Assembly: GCA_015056125.1 (NCBI GenBank)
Contig: SVGW01000020.1
Coordinates: 1 to 42,469, forward strand
Source: Clostridiales bacterium
GTDB lineage: Bacteria; Bacillota; Clostridia; Christensenellales; Aristaeellaceae
Reading direction: 5' to 3'
DNA: 42,469 nucleotides
Below, one piece after another: positions 1 to 6,835 of this stretch. The position numbers and the translations under genes are program-made. The stretch's first letter is position 1; each line of letters begins with the position of its first letter. The notes below the pieces were generated by a model. It was not told the DNA's origin. It did not search any database and saw nothing but the letters and a program-made list of their open reading frames with translations.

Positions 1-17
1 TTTCACAGGGCTGGAAA

Positions 18-111
18 GCCATTTTTGCAGTAAATGTGATGGATCGAATGGAAGACTGCTTTAGCTGACTTCCATTCGCAGTTTGTCGAAAATACTTTTT
101 CGACAAACTGA
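18..111 (-). repeat. Dispersed 94-bp structured repeat, copy 1
   Basis: Base-by-base comparison shows that the reverse complement of this stretch is identical to 39343-39436. Read on the minus strand it contains a 14-bp perfect stem (CAGTTTGTCGAAAA, loop AGTA) and then a 10-bp perfect stem (CGAATGGAAG with CTTCCATTCG). It lies just downstream of upp. The flanks differ from those of copy 2 on both sides, so the identity is confined to the 94 bp. No ORF inside is credible. It is probably a non-coding dispersed repeat of the REP/MITE kind; the family is unknown to me. Confidence 0.9.
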
Positions 112-129
112 CGCCGGTAAAAACCGGCG
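112..129. other. Hairpin downstream of upp
   Basis: CGCCGGT and ACCGGCG form a perfect 7-bp stem with a four-base loop, 15 bases after the upp stop codon. On the minus strand no T-run follows, so it is not a textbook intrinsic terminator. It could still mark the 3' end of the upp transcript together with the adjoining repeat hairpins. Confidence 0.5.
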
Positions 130-144
130 AAAATGTAGATTAAA

Positions 145-798
<654 letters not shown>

Positions 799-830
799 TT
801 ATAAAAGCATCAGAATCATTCCAGTATTGT

Positions 831-859
831 ATTATATCCCCATTCTGCCCGCTTGGCAA
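831..859 (-). promoter_or_regulatory. Promoter of upp
   Basis: On the minus strand TTGCCA (859-854) and TATAAT (836-831) are separated by 17 bases, predicting a start near 824 and a leader of about 50 bases. Confidence 0.75.
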
Positions 860-892
860 GAGCATTTTTGTTCTTCCTGGTCAAAAAAGCCC

Positions 893-921
893 TTGCATCT
901 TTTAAATATATGCGTTAAAAT
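893..921 (+). promoter_or_regulatory. Promoter of the ABC-F gene leader
   Basis: TTGCAT (893-898), a 17-base spacer and TAAAAT (916-921). The predicted start near 928 leaves a leader of about 205 bases before the ABC-F start codon, long enough for an attenuator. Confidence 0.65.
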
Positions 922-951
922 AGAAGCAGATCAATTGAAAGGGGTGGAAGG

Positions 952-963
952 ATGAGCAAGTAA
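952..963 (+). CDS. Three-codon leader peptide (MSK) upstream of the ABC-F gene
   Basis: ATG AGC AAG TAA sits about 25 bases after the predicted transcription start and is preceded by a purine-rich AAAGGGGTGGAAGG ribosome binding site. Very short upstream ORFs are known in the leaders of several antibiotic-induced ABC-F genes, where a drug-stalled ribosome on the uORF prevents termination. Translation here is inferred from the binding site and position only. Confidence 0.55.
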   Translation: MSK

Positions 964-1045
964 CTGTCTGCCGTCTTATGACAAAAGGGCAATGAAATCA
1001 AGGGGCTGAATGAGCCTTTCTTTTTCATGTGCTCTTGGCAGGCAG
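964..1045 (+). promoter_or_regulatory. Putative ribosome-mediated attenuator of the ABC-F gene
   Basis: Directly after the uORF stop, CTGTCTGCC (964-972) can pair with GGCAGGCAG (1037-1045) over nine positions with one G-U. Inside lies a terminator-like hairpin: ATGAAA (992-997) with TTTCAT (1023-1028), and AGGGGCT (1001-1007) with AGCCTTT (1013-1019), ending in a T-rich run. A further 9-bp hairpin (AAAGCGCAT with GTGTGCTTT) follows at about 1048-1074. A ribosome stalled on the uORF would cover the 964-972 arm. Which structures exclude one another cannot be settled by eye. Confidence 0.55.
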
Positions 1046-1133
1046 AGAAAGCGCATCCTTTTTTGCGTGTGCTTTGCTGCACCCTGAAATATACGATGCG
1101 CCTTATGCCTGCGGATATTTTTCGGAGGTACTT

Positions 1134-2594
1134 ATGGCACGCATTCAAATATCCCATCTCACTTTCGCCTATGAAGGCAGCCCCGATCTGATTTTTGACG
1201 ATGCATCTTTTCAAATGGATACCGATTGGAAGCTTGGCTTTATCGGCCGCAACGGCCGGGGGAAAACCACCTTGCTTCGCATTCTTGCCGGATTCCTTCC
1301 ATCCCATGGCGCCGTCAGCGCCCCCGTTGCTTTTGATTACTTTCCTTTTTCTGTGGATCAAGCAAAAACACCCCTGGAAATTGCATCTCAAATGGATGAA
1401 GAAGGCCAAATTTGGCGCTTTCTAAAAGAAATATCCTGCTTGGACGTGGACGATGCAATCCTCTCTCAGCCCTACTCCATCCTATCCGGCGGCGAACAGG
1501 CTAAGGTGCTTCTGGCGTTGCTTTTTGCAAAAGAGCATCATTTTCTCCTCATAGACGAGCCTACCAATCATCTGGATATGCCCGGGCGCGAAACAGTCAG
1601 CCGCTATCTGAACAGCAAAAAGGGATTTATCCTCGTCTCCCACGACCGGGCATTTCTTGATGGATGCGTAGATCACATCCTATCCATCAATAAAGCCAAT
1701 ATCGAAGTACAAAAGGGCAACTTCTCCACCTGGGAGGAAAACAAGCGCCGCCAGGATCAATTTGAATTGGATGAAAATGAGCGGCTGAAAAAGGATATCC
1801 GCCGCTTAAAGGACGCAGCCCGCCGCATGTCCGACTGGTCGGACGCCGTGGAAGCTACAAAAATCGGCTTTGGTCCCTGTGATCGCGGTGCCATCGGCGC
1901 AAAAGCTGCCAAGATGATGCGCCACAGTAAGGCGGTGGAAACCAGAAGAAACCGGGAAATAGAAGAAAAAGAAAAGCTGCTGAAAAATATCGATCAGGCG
2001 GATGATTTAAAGCTTTTTCCCCTTCCCCATCCCAATCACCGTATCCTGGAATGCAGGGATGTATCATTGGGATACAGCGATCGACAGATCCTTTCTCAAC
2101 TTTCCTTTTCCCTGCACAGCGGCGAAATCATGGCAATCACAGGAAAAAACGGCTGTGGAAAATCCAGTATCCTGCGCATGATCACAAAGGAAATATCCCC
2201 TCTTTCCGGCGAGCTTCACTTGGCCAGCCAGCTGATCATTTCCACCGTTCCCCAGCAGGCTCAGCTTTCCGGTTCTCTCCGGGAATTTATTCAGCAAAGC
2301 GCCATCGATGAAACCCTGTTTAAAACCATCCTGAGAAAGCTGGATTTTTCCAGGGAGCAATTTGAAAAGGATATGATTTCCTACAGCGCAGGGCAGAAAA
2401 AGAAGGTGCTCATCGCCCGCAGCCTTTGTGAAAAAGCCCACCTGTATTTATGGGATGAACCACTCAATTACATCGACGTACTATCCAGAATGCAAATTGA
2501 AAGGCTCATTGCGCAGTTTCGCCCCACCATGATCCTGATTGAGCACGATAAGGCGTTCGTTGAAAAGCTGGCCTCCAAAATCATTTCTCTTTGA
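1134..2594 (+). CDS. ABC-F ribosome-protection protein, Lsa/CplR type
   Basis: Cytosolic ABC-F ATPase of 486 residues that probably enters the ribosomal E site and displaces peptidyl-transferase antibiotics (lincosamide, streptogramin A, pleuromutilin class). Two ATPase domains are present: Walker A GRNGRGKT near residue 38, signature LSGGEQ near 117, Walker B with DEPTNHLD near 140, then the second GKNGCGKS near 340, YSAGQKKK near 416 and DEPLNYID near 440. A charged interdomain linker lies at about 210-300, and there are no membrane segments. The N-terminal DTDWKLGFIGRNGRGKTT resembles Lsa-family proteins. The chosen ATG follows CGGAGG by the normal distance; an upstream in-frame ATG at 1029 lies inside the leader hairpin. 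The apparent attenuator upstream supports an inducible resistance role, but drug specificity cannot be read from sequence. Confidence 0.88.
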   Translation: MARIQISHLTFAYEGSPDLIFDDASFQMDTDWKLGFIGRNGRGKTTLLRILAGFLPSHGAVSAPVAFDYFPFSVDQAKTPLEIASQMDEEGQIWRFLKEISCLDVDDAILSQPYSILSGGEQAKVLLALLFAKEHHFLLIDEPTNHLDMPGRETVSRYLNSKKGFILVSHDRAFLDGCVDHILSINKANIEVQKGNFSTWEENKRRQDQFELDENERLKKDIRRLKDAARRMSDWSDAVEATKIGFGPCDRGAIGAKAAKMMRHSKAVETRRNREIEEKEKLLKNIDQADDLKLFPLPHPNHRILECRDVSLGYSDRQILSQLSFSLHSGEIMAITGKNGCGKSSILRMITKEISPLSGELHLASQLIISTVPQQAQLSGSLREFIQQSAIDETLFKTILRKLDFSREQFEKDMISYSAGQKKKVLIARSLCEKAHLYLWDEPLNYIDVLSRMQIERLIAQFRPTMILIEHDKAFVEKLASKIISL

Positions 2595-2603
2595 ATTTTC
2601 TAA

Positions 2604-2669
2604 TAGACGAAAACGGATAAATGGAGTATAATAGAAAAGTACATCCGTATTTTCCCCGATATTTCGGGG
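2604..2669 (+). promoter_or_regulatory. Promoter and leader hairpin of the nucleotidyltransferase-kinase operon
   Basis: TAGACG (2604-2609), a 17-base spacer and TATAAT (2627-2632). In the leader, CCCCGA (2654-2659) and TCGGGG (2664-2669) form a 6-bp hairpin, about 17 bases ahead of the GGAGGG ribosome binding site. It is not followed by a T-run, so a stabilising or regulatory 5' hairpin is more likely than a terminator. Confidence 0.65.
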
Positions 2670-2695
2670 CAAAAACAATTTGGAGGGACTTTATC

Positions 2696-3616
2696 ATGCA
2701 AAAGCCTCAGCTCGTGATTATGGCCGCTGGCCTGGGCAGCCGGTACGGTGGCCTGAAGCAAATGGATCCTGTTGACCCTCAGGGCCAGTGGATCATCGAT
2801 TACTCCATCTACGATGCCATCCGCGCCGGTTTTGGCCAGGTGATTCTGATTGTGAAAGAAGAAAATGAGCAGTTGTTCCGGGATACCCTGGGCAAGCGCG
2901 TAGGCAATAAAGCTGATATCAAATTCGTGCATCAAAAGCCCGATGTGCTCCCTGAAGGCTTTTCCATTCCCGAAGGGCGAGTAAAGCCCTGGGGCACCGC
3001 TCACGCTGTGCTCTGCGCCAAAGACGCCATCCATGCTCCCTTTGCCGTGATCAATGCAGATGATTTCTACGGCCCCAGCGCTTTCCAGGCCATCCATGAT
3101 TTCCTGGTATCCGATCACCCTGAAAATGAAATGGCCATGGTGGGCTACCGCGTAGAAAACACCCTTACGGAAAATGGCCATGTGGCCCGGGGCGTATGCT
3201 CCATGGATGAAAGCGGCAAATATCTCTCCGGCATCGTGGAGCGCACCCATATCGAGCCCCGGGAGGGCGGTGCCGCGTTTACCGAAGATGACGGCAATAC
3301 CTTCACTTTCCTCCCCGCCGGCACCATCGTATCCATGAACCTGTGGGGCTTTGCTCCCAGCATTTTGGACGAGATCGAGGGCCGCTTTGCCGGGTTCCTG
3401 GCGGAAAATTTGCCCAAGAATCCCTTGAAATGCGAATATTTCCTGCCCCTGATCCCCAATCTTTTGATCGCCGAAGGCAAGGGCAAGGTACAGGTGCTGC
3501 CCACTCCCGAAAAGTGGTACGGCGTTACCTATCATGATGATATGCCCCAGGTAAAAGCCTCCATTGCCAAGAAAAAGGCGGATGGCCTCTATCCCGATGC
3601 GCTCTGGGAGGAATAA
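2696..3616 (+). CDS. Sugar-1-phosphate nucleotidyltransferase
   Basis: Cytosolic NTP_transferase-family enzyme (306 residues), expected to join a sugar 1-phosphate to UTP or another NTP. The N-terminal signature MAAGLGSRYGGLKQ (about residues 8-21) is the nucleotide-binding loop, and NADDFYG near residue 120 is the metal-binding aspartate region. The ATG is chosen because TGGAGGGAC precedes it at normal spacing; an upstream in-frame ATG overlaps the promoter. Three bases separate its stop from the kinase start, so the two are co-transcribed. In bifidobacteria the N-acetylhexosamine kinase NahK works with a uridylyltransferase, which suggests this enzyme activates the sugar 1-phosphate made by its neighbour. 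Substrate specificity is inference. Confidence 0.85.
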   Translation: MQKPQLVIMAAGLGSRYGGLKQMDPVDPQGQWIIDYSIYDAIRAGFGQVILIVKEENEQLFRDTLGKRVGNKADIKFVHQKPDVLPEGFSIPEGRVKPWGTAHAVLCAKDAIHAPFAVINADDFYGPSAFQAIHDFLVSDHPENEMAMVGYRVENTLTENGHVARGVCSMDESGKYLSGIVERTHIEPREGGAAFTEDDGNTFTFLPAGTIVSMNLWGFAPSILDEIEGRFAGFLAENLPKNPLKCEYFLPLIPNLLIAEGKGKVQVLPTPEKWYGVTYHDDMPQVKASIAKKKADGLYPDALWEE

Positions 3617-3619
3617 GCC

Positions 3620-4693
3620 ATGCTTCCCATGATCGCATCTTTTCCCATCGTTGGCACGCCCCTTTCCTGTGAGCGCTACGGAAGCGGCCATATCAACGAA
3701 ACATATCTTCTGAAAACCGACGCCCCTCACGATTACATCCTGCAGAAGATCAATCACAATATCTTCAAGGATGTGGACGGGCTCATGCGCAATATCGCCG
3801 CCGTCACTTCTTTTCTCTATGAAAAGACCCCCGATTCCCGCCGGGTGCTGACGCTGGTGAAAACCAAAGAAGGAAAAAACTACGCCCAAACGGAAAATGG
3901 CGAGTATTTCCGGCTCTATGAATTTGTAACGGACAGCATCTGCCTGGACAAGGTGGAATCCAAAGAGGATTTCTATCAGAGCGCCGTGGCCTTTGGGCAG
4001 TTTCAGAATCAGCTTGCTGCATTCCCAGCCGATACGCTTACCGAAACCATCCCACATTTCCACGATACCATTGACCGCTACCGGATCTTCCACGAAGCCT
4101 TGGAAAAAGATCCCCTGGGGCGGGCTGCCTCCTGCCAAGAAGAAATTGCATTTGCTCTGGCCCATGAGGAAGAAGGCGGCTCCATGGTGAGGATGTTGAG
4201 GGAAGGCAAGCTGCCCCTCCGGGTTACCCACAATGATACCAAGCTCAATAACGTGATGCTGGACGCCAGAGAACGCACGCCTCTTTGCGTGATTGACCTG
4301 GATACCGTAATGCCCGGCCTTGCCGGAAACGACTTTGGCGATTCCATCCGTTTTGGCGCAAATACCGCTGCTGAGGATGAAAAGGATCTTTCCAAGGTGC
4401 TTTTCTCCCTGGAGCTTTTTGAAGCTTATGCAGAAGGCTTTTTAAGCGCCTGCGGCTCTGCCCTTACCGAGCTTGAAATCGCCACCCTGCCCCTGGGTGC
4501 TAAGCTTATGACGCTGGAATGCGGCGTTCGTTTCCTGACCGATCATCTTCTGGGCGATACCTATTTCCGCATCCATCGGGAAAATCACAATCTGGATCGC
4601 TGCCGCACTCAATTTAAGCTTATTGCTGAAATGGAAATGCAGTGGGCCCAAATGGAATCGGCTATTGAAAAAATTGCTGCCAAATATCGCTGA
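3620..4693 (+). CDS. NahK-like anomeric sugar kinase (APH fold)
   Basis: 357-residue phosphotransferase of the aminoglycoside-phosphotransferase fold, resembling N-acetylhexosamine 1-kinase. Characteristic segments are GSGHINETYLL (about 22-32), YILQKINHNIF (about 40-50), the catalytic loop RVTHNDTKLNNVMLD (about 199-213; Asp of HND as base) and VIDLDTVMPG (about 221-230), the Mg-binding DxD-like motif. The family phosphorylates the anomeric hydroxyl of GlcNAc/GalNAc with ATP. Coupled to the nucleotidyltransferase immediately upstream, it would form a two-step salvage route from free sugar to nucleotide sugar. A strong terminator follows. The exact sugar is not determinable here. Confidence 0.82.
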   Translation: MLPMIASFPIVGTPLSCERYGSGHINETYLLKTDAPHDYILQKINHNIFKDVDGLMRNIAAVTSFLYEKTPDSRRVLTLVKTKEGKNYAQTENGEYFRLYEFVTDSICLDKVESKEDFYQSAVAFGQFQNQLAAFPADTLTETIPHFHDTIDRYRIFHEALEKDPLGRAASCQEEIAFALAHEEEGGSMVRMLREGKLPLRVTHNDTKLNNVMLDARERTPLCVIDLDTVMPGLAGNDFGDSIRFGANTAAEDEKDLSKVLFSLELFEAYAEGFLSACGSALTELEIATLPLGAKLMTLECGVRFLTDHLLGDTYFRIHRENHNLDRCRTQFKLIAEMEMQWAQMESAIEKIAAKYR

Positions 4694-4708
4694 TTTTCTT
4701 GACCTTCG

Positions 4709-4748
4709 TCCGTCCCTTTGCACGCACAGGGGCGGATTTTTTATTTTT
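4709..4748 (+). terminator. Terminator of the nucleotidyltransferase-kinase operon
   Basis: TCCGTCCCT (4709-4717) pairs with AGGGGCGGA (4728-4736) over nine positions with one wobble, followed by TTTTTTATTTTT. Confidence 0.92.
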
Positions 4749-4813
4749 CAAAAAAGCGAGATATTCTGTGAAATTTAAAGAAAAAGATCGAAATATGCTT
4801 ATTTTTCGTTATT

Positions 4814-4857
4814 ATTGACCTTATTTGACCTTTCTTTATTTTTGACCTTTCCTGACC
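4814..4857 (+). promoter_or_regulatory. Two tandem CtsR operators at the hsp20 promoter
   Basis: The CtsR box is a direct heptad repeat, RGTCAAA-NAN-RGTCAAA. Read on the minus strand, 4830-4814 is GGTCAAA-TAA-GGTCAAT (one mismatch) and 4857-4841 is GGTCAGG-AAA-GGTCAAA (two mismatches). The second box covers the -35 hexamer, which fits direct repression. Spacing and orientation match the consensus in both boxes. Confidence 0.85.
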
Positions 4858-4870
4858 TTGATGGTATACT
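4842..4870 (+). promoter_or_regulatory. Promoter of hsp20
   Basis: TTGACC (4842-4847), a 17-base spacer and TATACT (4865-4870). The -35 lies within the downstream CtsR box, so repressor and RNA polymerase would compete. The predicted start is near 4877, giving a leader of about 70 bases. Confidence 0.8.
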
Positions 4871-4947
4871 ACGATCGTCCCAAGGACAAAATAACAATTG
4901 CAGTAACCAAATCGCATCCCAGATGCGCAATAAAAGGAGGATTTTCA

Positions 4948-5409
4948 ATGTACACCATGATTCCCTTCCGTTCTCACCGCACCCTGAATCAGAATCGTCC
5001 CTCTTCCCTTTTTGACGATCGCTTTTTCCGCTCTTTCTTTGACATGAATGATTGGATGGGCAGCGCAGGCTTCCGGGTAGATATCCATGAAGAAAAGGAT
5101 CATTATCTGATGGAGGCGGAGCTTCCCGGCGTGCCCCAGGAACAGATTTCCATCACCGCCGATCAGGATACTCTCACCATTTCCGCGGATATGCGCAGCG
5201 AGCGAAACGATGAAAAAGCCTACTACAGCGAGCGCCGCATGGGTCATGTGTCCCGCTCCTTCAGCCTGGAGGGCATCGACGAAAACGCCATTACGGCAGA
5301 TTACAAAAATGGCATTCTATATGTGAACATGCCCAAGAAACAGCCTTGCCGGGATTGCAGCCAGCGCCGCATCCCCATTGGCTCCGGCAGCGAAGAAACC
5401 CAGGCATAA
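4948..5409 (+). CDS. hsp20: Small heat shock protein, Hsp20/alpha-crystallin family
   Basis: ATP-independent cytosolic holdase chaperone of 153 residues. The N-terminal arm contains FDDRFFRSFFDMNDW (about residues 22-36). The alpha-crystallin domain begins at FRVDIHEEKDHYLMEAELPGV (about 42-62) and ends with the conserved GILYVNMPKK strand (about 120-129). A short C-terminal tail follows. The ATG at 4948 is preceded by AAAGGAGG; the longer reading would start inside the promoter. Single-gene unit with its own promoter and terminator. The overlapping CtsR boxes indicate heat and proteotoxic-stress control. Confidence 0.95.
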   Translation: MYTMIPFRSHRTLNQNRPSSLFDDRFFRSFFDMNDWMGSAGFRVDIHEEKDHYLMEAELPGVPQEQISITADQDTLTISADMRSERNDEKAYYSERRMGHVSRSFSLEGIDENAITADYKNGILYVNMPKKQPCRDCSQRRIPIGSGSEETQA

Positions 5410-5416
5410 CCCCGTC

Positions 5417-5444
5417 ACCTGATCCAATCCCCCCTCATAAAATG
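5417..5444 (+). promoter_or_regulatory. Candidate SigK-type promoter of dpaAB
   Basis: AC (5417-5418), 17 bases, then CATAAAATG (5436-5444), which fits the SigK pattern AC-N16/17-CATANNNTA in all but the last base. In Bacillus subtilis the dpaAB (spoVF) operon is transcribed by SigK in the mother cell. The site lies inside the hairpin that terminates hsp20 and no sigma-A-like promoter is seen in the 66-base gap. The match is short and could be chance. Confidence 0.4.
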
Positions 5445-5475
5445 CAGTATCGCATGCTGTGAGGGGGGATTTTTC
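5426..5475 (+). terminator. Terminator of hsp20
   Basis: AATCCCCCCTCA (5426-5437) pairs perfectly with TGAGGGGGGATT (5460-5471), followed by TTT. The 3' arm also serves as the purine-rich ribosome binding site of dpaA, so any read-through transcript from hsp20 would hide the dpaA start. Confidence 0.88.
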
Positions 5476-6219
5476 ATGCGTATACATCTCTTGGGCGATA
5501 CGGCCCGGGAATGCTATCTGGCAGAAATGCTCCGGGAAAGGGGGCATATGACCGTTGATCTGGGGCCCTTTGATTTGGTGATCCTGCCGCTTCCAAGGGG
5601 CGAAATTGCAAAGGAACATGCAGAAAAATTTCCTGCAAAGCAAAAAATTATTTGCGGCCTTGTGAGCGAAGAATTTAAGGCCCTGGCCAAGGCGCGCCAA
5701 TGGGCGCTTTATCCCATTTTGCAGGATGAAGCGTTTACCCAGGAAAATGCACTGCTTTCTGCAGAAGGCGCCGTCTATGCCGCCATGCGACAGGCGGATT
5801 TTTCACTGCATGGCGCTTCCTGTGCCGTCATCGGCTATGGAAGGATCGGAAAAGCGCTCACAAAAATGCTGCGAGGATTAGGCGCCTGTGTAACCGTTGC
5901 AGCCAGGAGAGAGGAAAGCCGGAAGGAAGCCGGAAGCAACAGCGTCAGCACCGATGAGCTCCACCTTCTTCTTCCGCAAATTCAAATCCTGTTTAATACC
6001 GTGCCCGCGCCCCTGATTGATCAGGCGCTCTTATCCGCTGCAAAGCCTAATGCGCTTTTCATCGAATTGGCCAGTCCGCCCTATGGCATCGATCTTTCTG
6101 CTGCGCAGCAAATGGGGCTTCGCGCCTGGCTGGAAAGCGGCATTCCCGGGCGCTATTGTCCCCAAAGCGCGGCCAAGGCTATCTTAGGTTACATAGAAAG
6201 GAGCATCGGTCATGGCTAA
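5476..6219 (+). CDS. dpaA: Dipicolinate synthase subunit A (short N-terminus)
   Basis: Mother-cell enzyme making dipicolinic acid from dihydrodipicolinate during sporulation, together with DpaB. 247 residues. The NAD(P)-binding Rossmann motif VIGYGRIGKAL lies near residues 118-128, LFNTVPAPLID near 174-184, and the substrate region ELASPPYGIDL and ESGIPGRYCPQSAAKAI toward the C-terminus, all matching SpoVFA. The family is usually close to 300 residues; about 50 are missing in the N-terminal substrate lobe, and the ORF cannot be extended credibly because the terminator stands directly upstream. The stop overlaps the dpaB start by 8 bases, showing translational coupling. Confidence 0.9.
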   Translation: MRIHLLGDTARECYLAEMLRERGHMTVDLGPFDLVILPLPRGEIAKEHAEKFPAKQKIICGLVSEEFKALAKARQWALYPILQDEAFTQENALLSAEGAVYAAMRQADFSLHGASCAVIGYGRIGKALTKMLRGLGACVTVAARREESRKEAGSNSVSTDELHLLLPQIQILFNTVPAPLIDQALLSAAKPNALFIELASPPYGIDLSAAQQMGLRAWLESGIPGRYCPQSAAKAILGYIERSIGHG

Positions 6220-6808
6220 AACAAAGGTGGGCTTTGCACTCACCGGTTCTTTCTGCACATTCACCCGCGCCTTTGATTCTATGAAAGCGCTCAAAAAACT
6301 GGGCTATGAAATCGTCCCCATTCTTTCATATGCTGCCGCCAAAGAGGATACCCGTTTCTATTCCCATGAAGACGTATGGCGTATTTTGGAAGAAATTTCG
6401 GAAAACAAACCGCTTTCCACACTTTCAGAAGTGGAACCTATCGGCCCCAAAAAACTGGTGGACGCCTATATCATCGCCCCGATGACAGGGGCCTCCATGG
6501 CCAAAATGGCCCACGGCATTTTTGATACCCCGGCGCTCCTTGGTGCCAAATCCCATCTTCGAAACAGCCGCCCGGTTTTGATTGCTCCCTCCACCAATGA
6601 TGGATTAAGCACCGCCGCAGAAAATATCGGGAAGATTTTGGGGATGAGAAACGTTTATATAGTACCCTACGCTCAGGATGATCCCATCCACAAGCCCCGT
6701 TCCCTGGTGGCGGATTTTGCGAAAATTCCAGAGGCCCTGGCGGCTGCCCTTGCCGGCGGCCAGCTGCAGCCGATTCTCTTGGGCGGCTTGAAAAGCGTAG
6801 AAAAATAA
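6212..6808 (+). CDS. dpaB: Dipicolinate synthase subunit B
   Basis: Flavoprotein-like second subunit of dipicolinate synthase, 198 residues, normal length. The flavoprotein fold is recognised from VGFALTGSFCTFTRAF (about 6-21), VDAYIIAPMTGASMAKMAHGI (about 88-108), NSRPVLIAPSTNDGL (about 118-132) and the C-terminal VPYAQDDP. Its start lies inside the end of dpaA, so the pair is made in step. Together they show the organism loads spores with dipicolinate by the DpaAB route, not the EtfA route used by some clostridia that lack dpaAB. Confidence 0.94.
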   Translation: MAKTKVGFALTGSFCTFTRAFDSMKALKKLGYEIVPILSYAAAKEDTRFYSHEDVWRILEEISENKPLSTLSEVEPIGPKKLVDAYIIAPMTGASMAKMAHGIFDTPALLGAKSHLRNSRPVLIAPSTNDGLSTAAENIGKILGMRNVYIVPYAQDDPIHKPRSLVADFAKIPEALAAALAGGQLQPILLGGLKSVEK

Positions 6809-6816
6809 TGTATACT
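6788..6816 (+). promoter_or_regulatory. Promoter within the end of dpaB
   Basis: TTGAAA (6788-6793), a 17-base spacer and TATACT (6811-6816). The predicted start at about 6823 falls on the ribosome binding site GGAGG itself, leaving a leader of only about 13 bases before the ATG at 6836. It would allow vegetative expression of the following genes apart from sporulation control. Confidence 0.65.
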
Positions 6817-6835
6817 ATAGATGGAGGTATTTCCC

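Noticed and set aside
112-129. Intrinsic terminator of upp
   Set aside because: The stem is perfect but neither strand has the needed T-run, so it is listed only as a hairpin.
978-1010. Other mini-ORFs (MTKGQ and MKSRG) in the ABC-F leader
   Set aside because: Neither has a ribosome binding site; only the MSK unit does.
2600-4231. A 543-codon minus-strand frame opposite the nucleotidyltransferase and kinase
   Set aside because: Same reason: antisense shadow of two real genes crossing their promoter, without motif or start signals.
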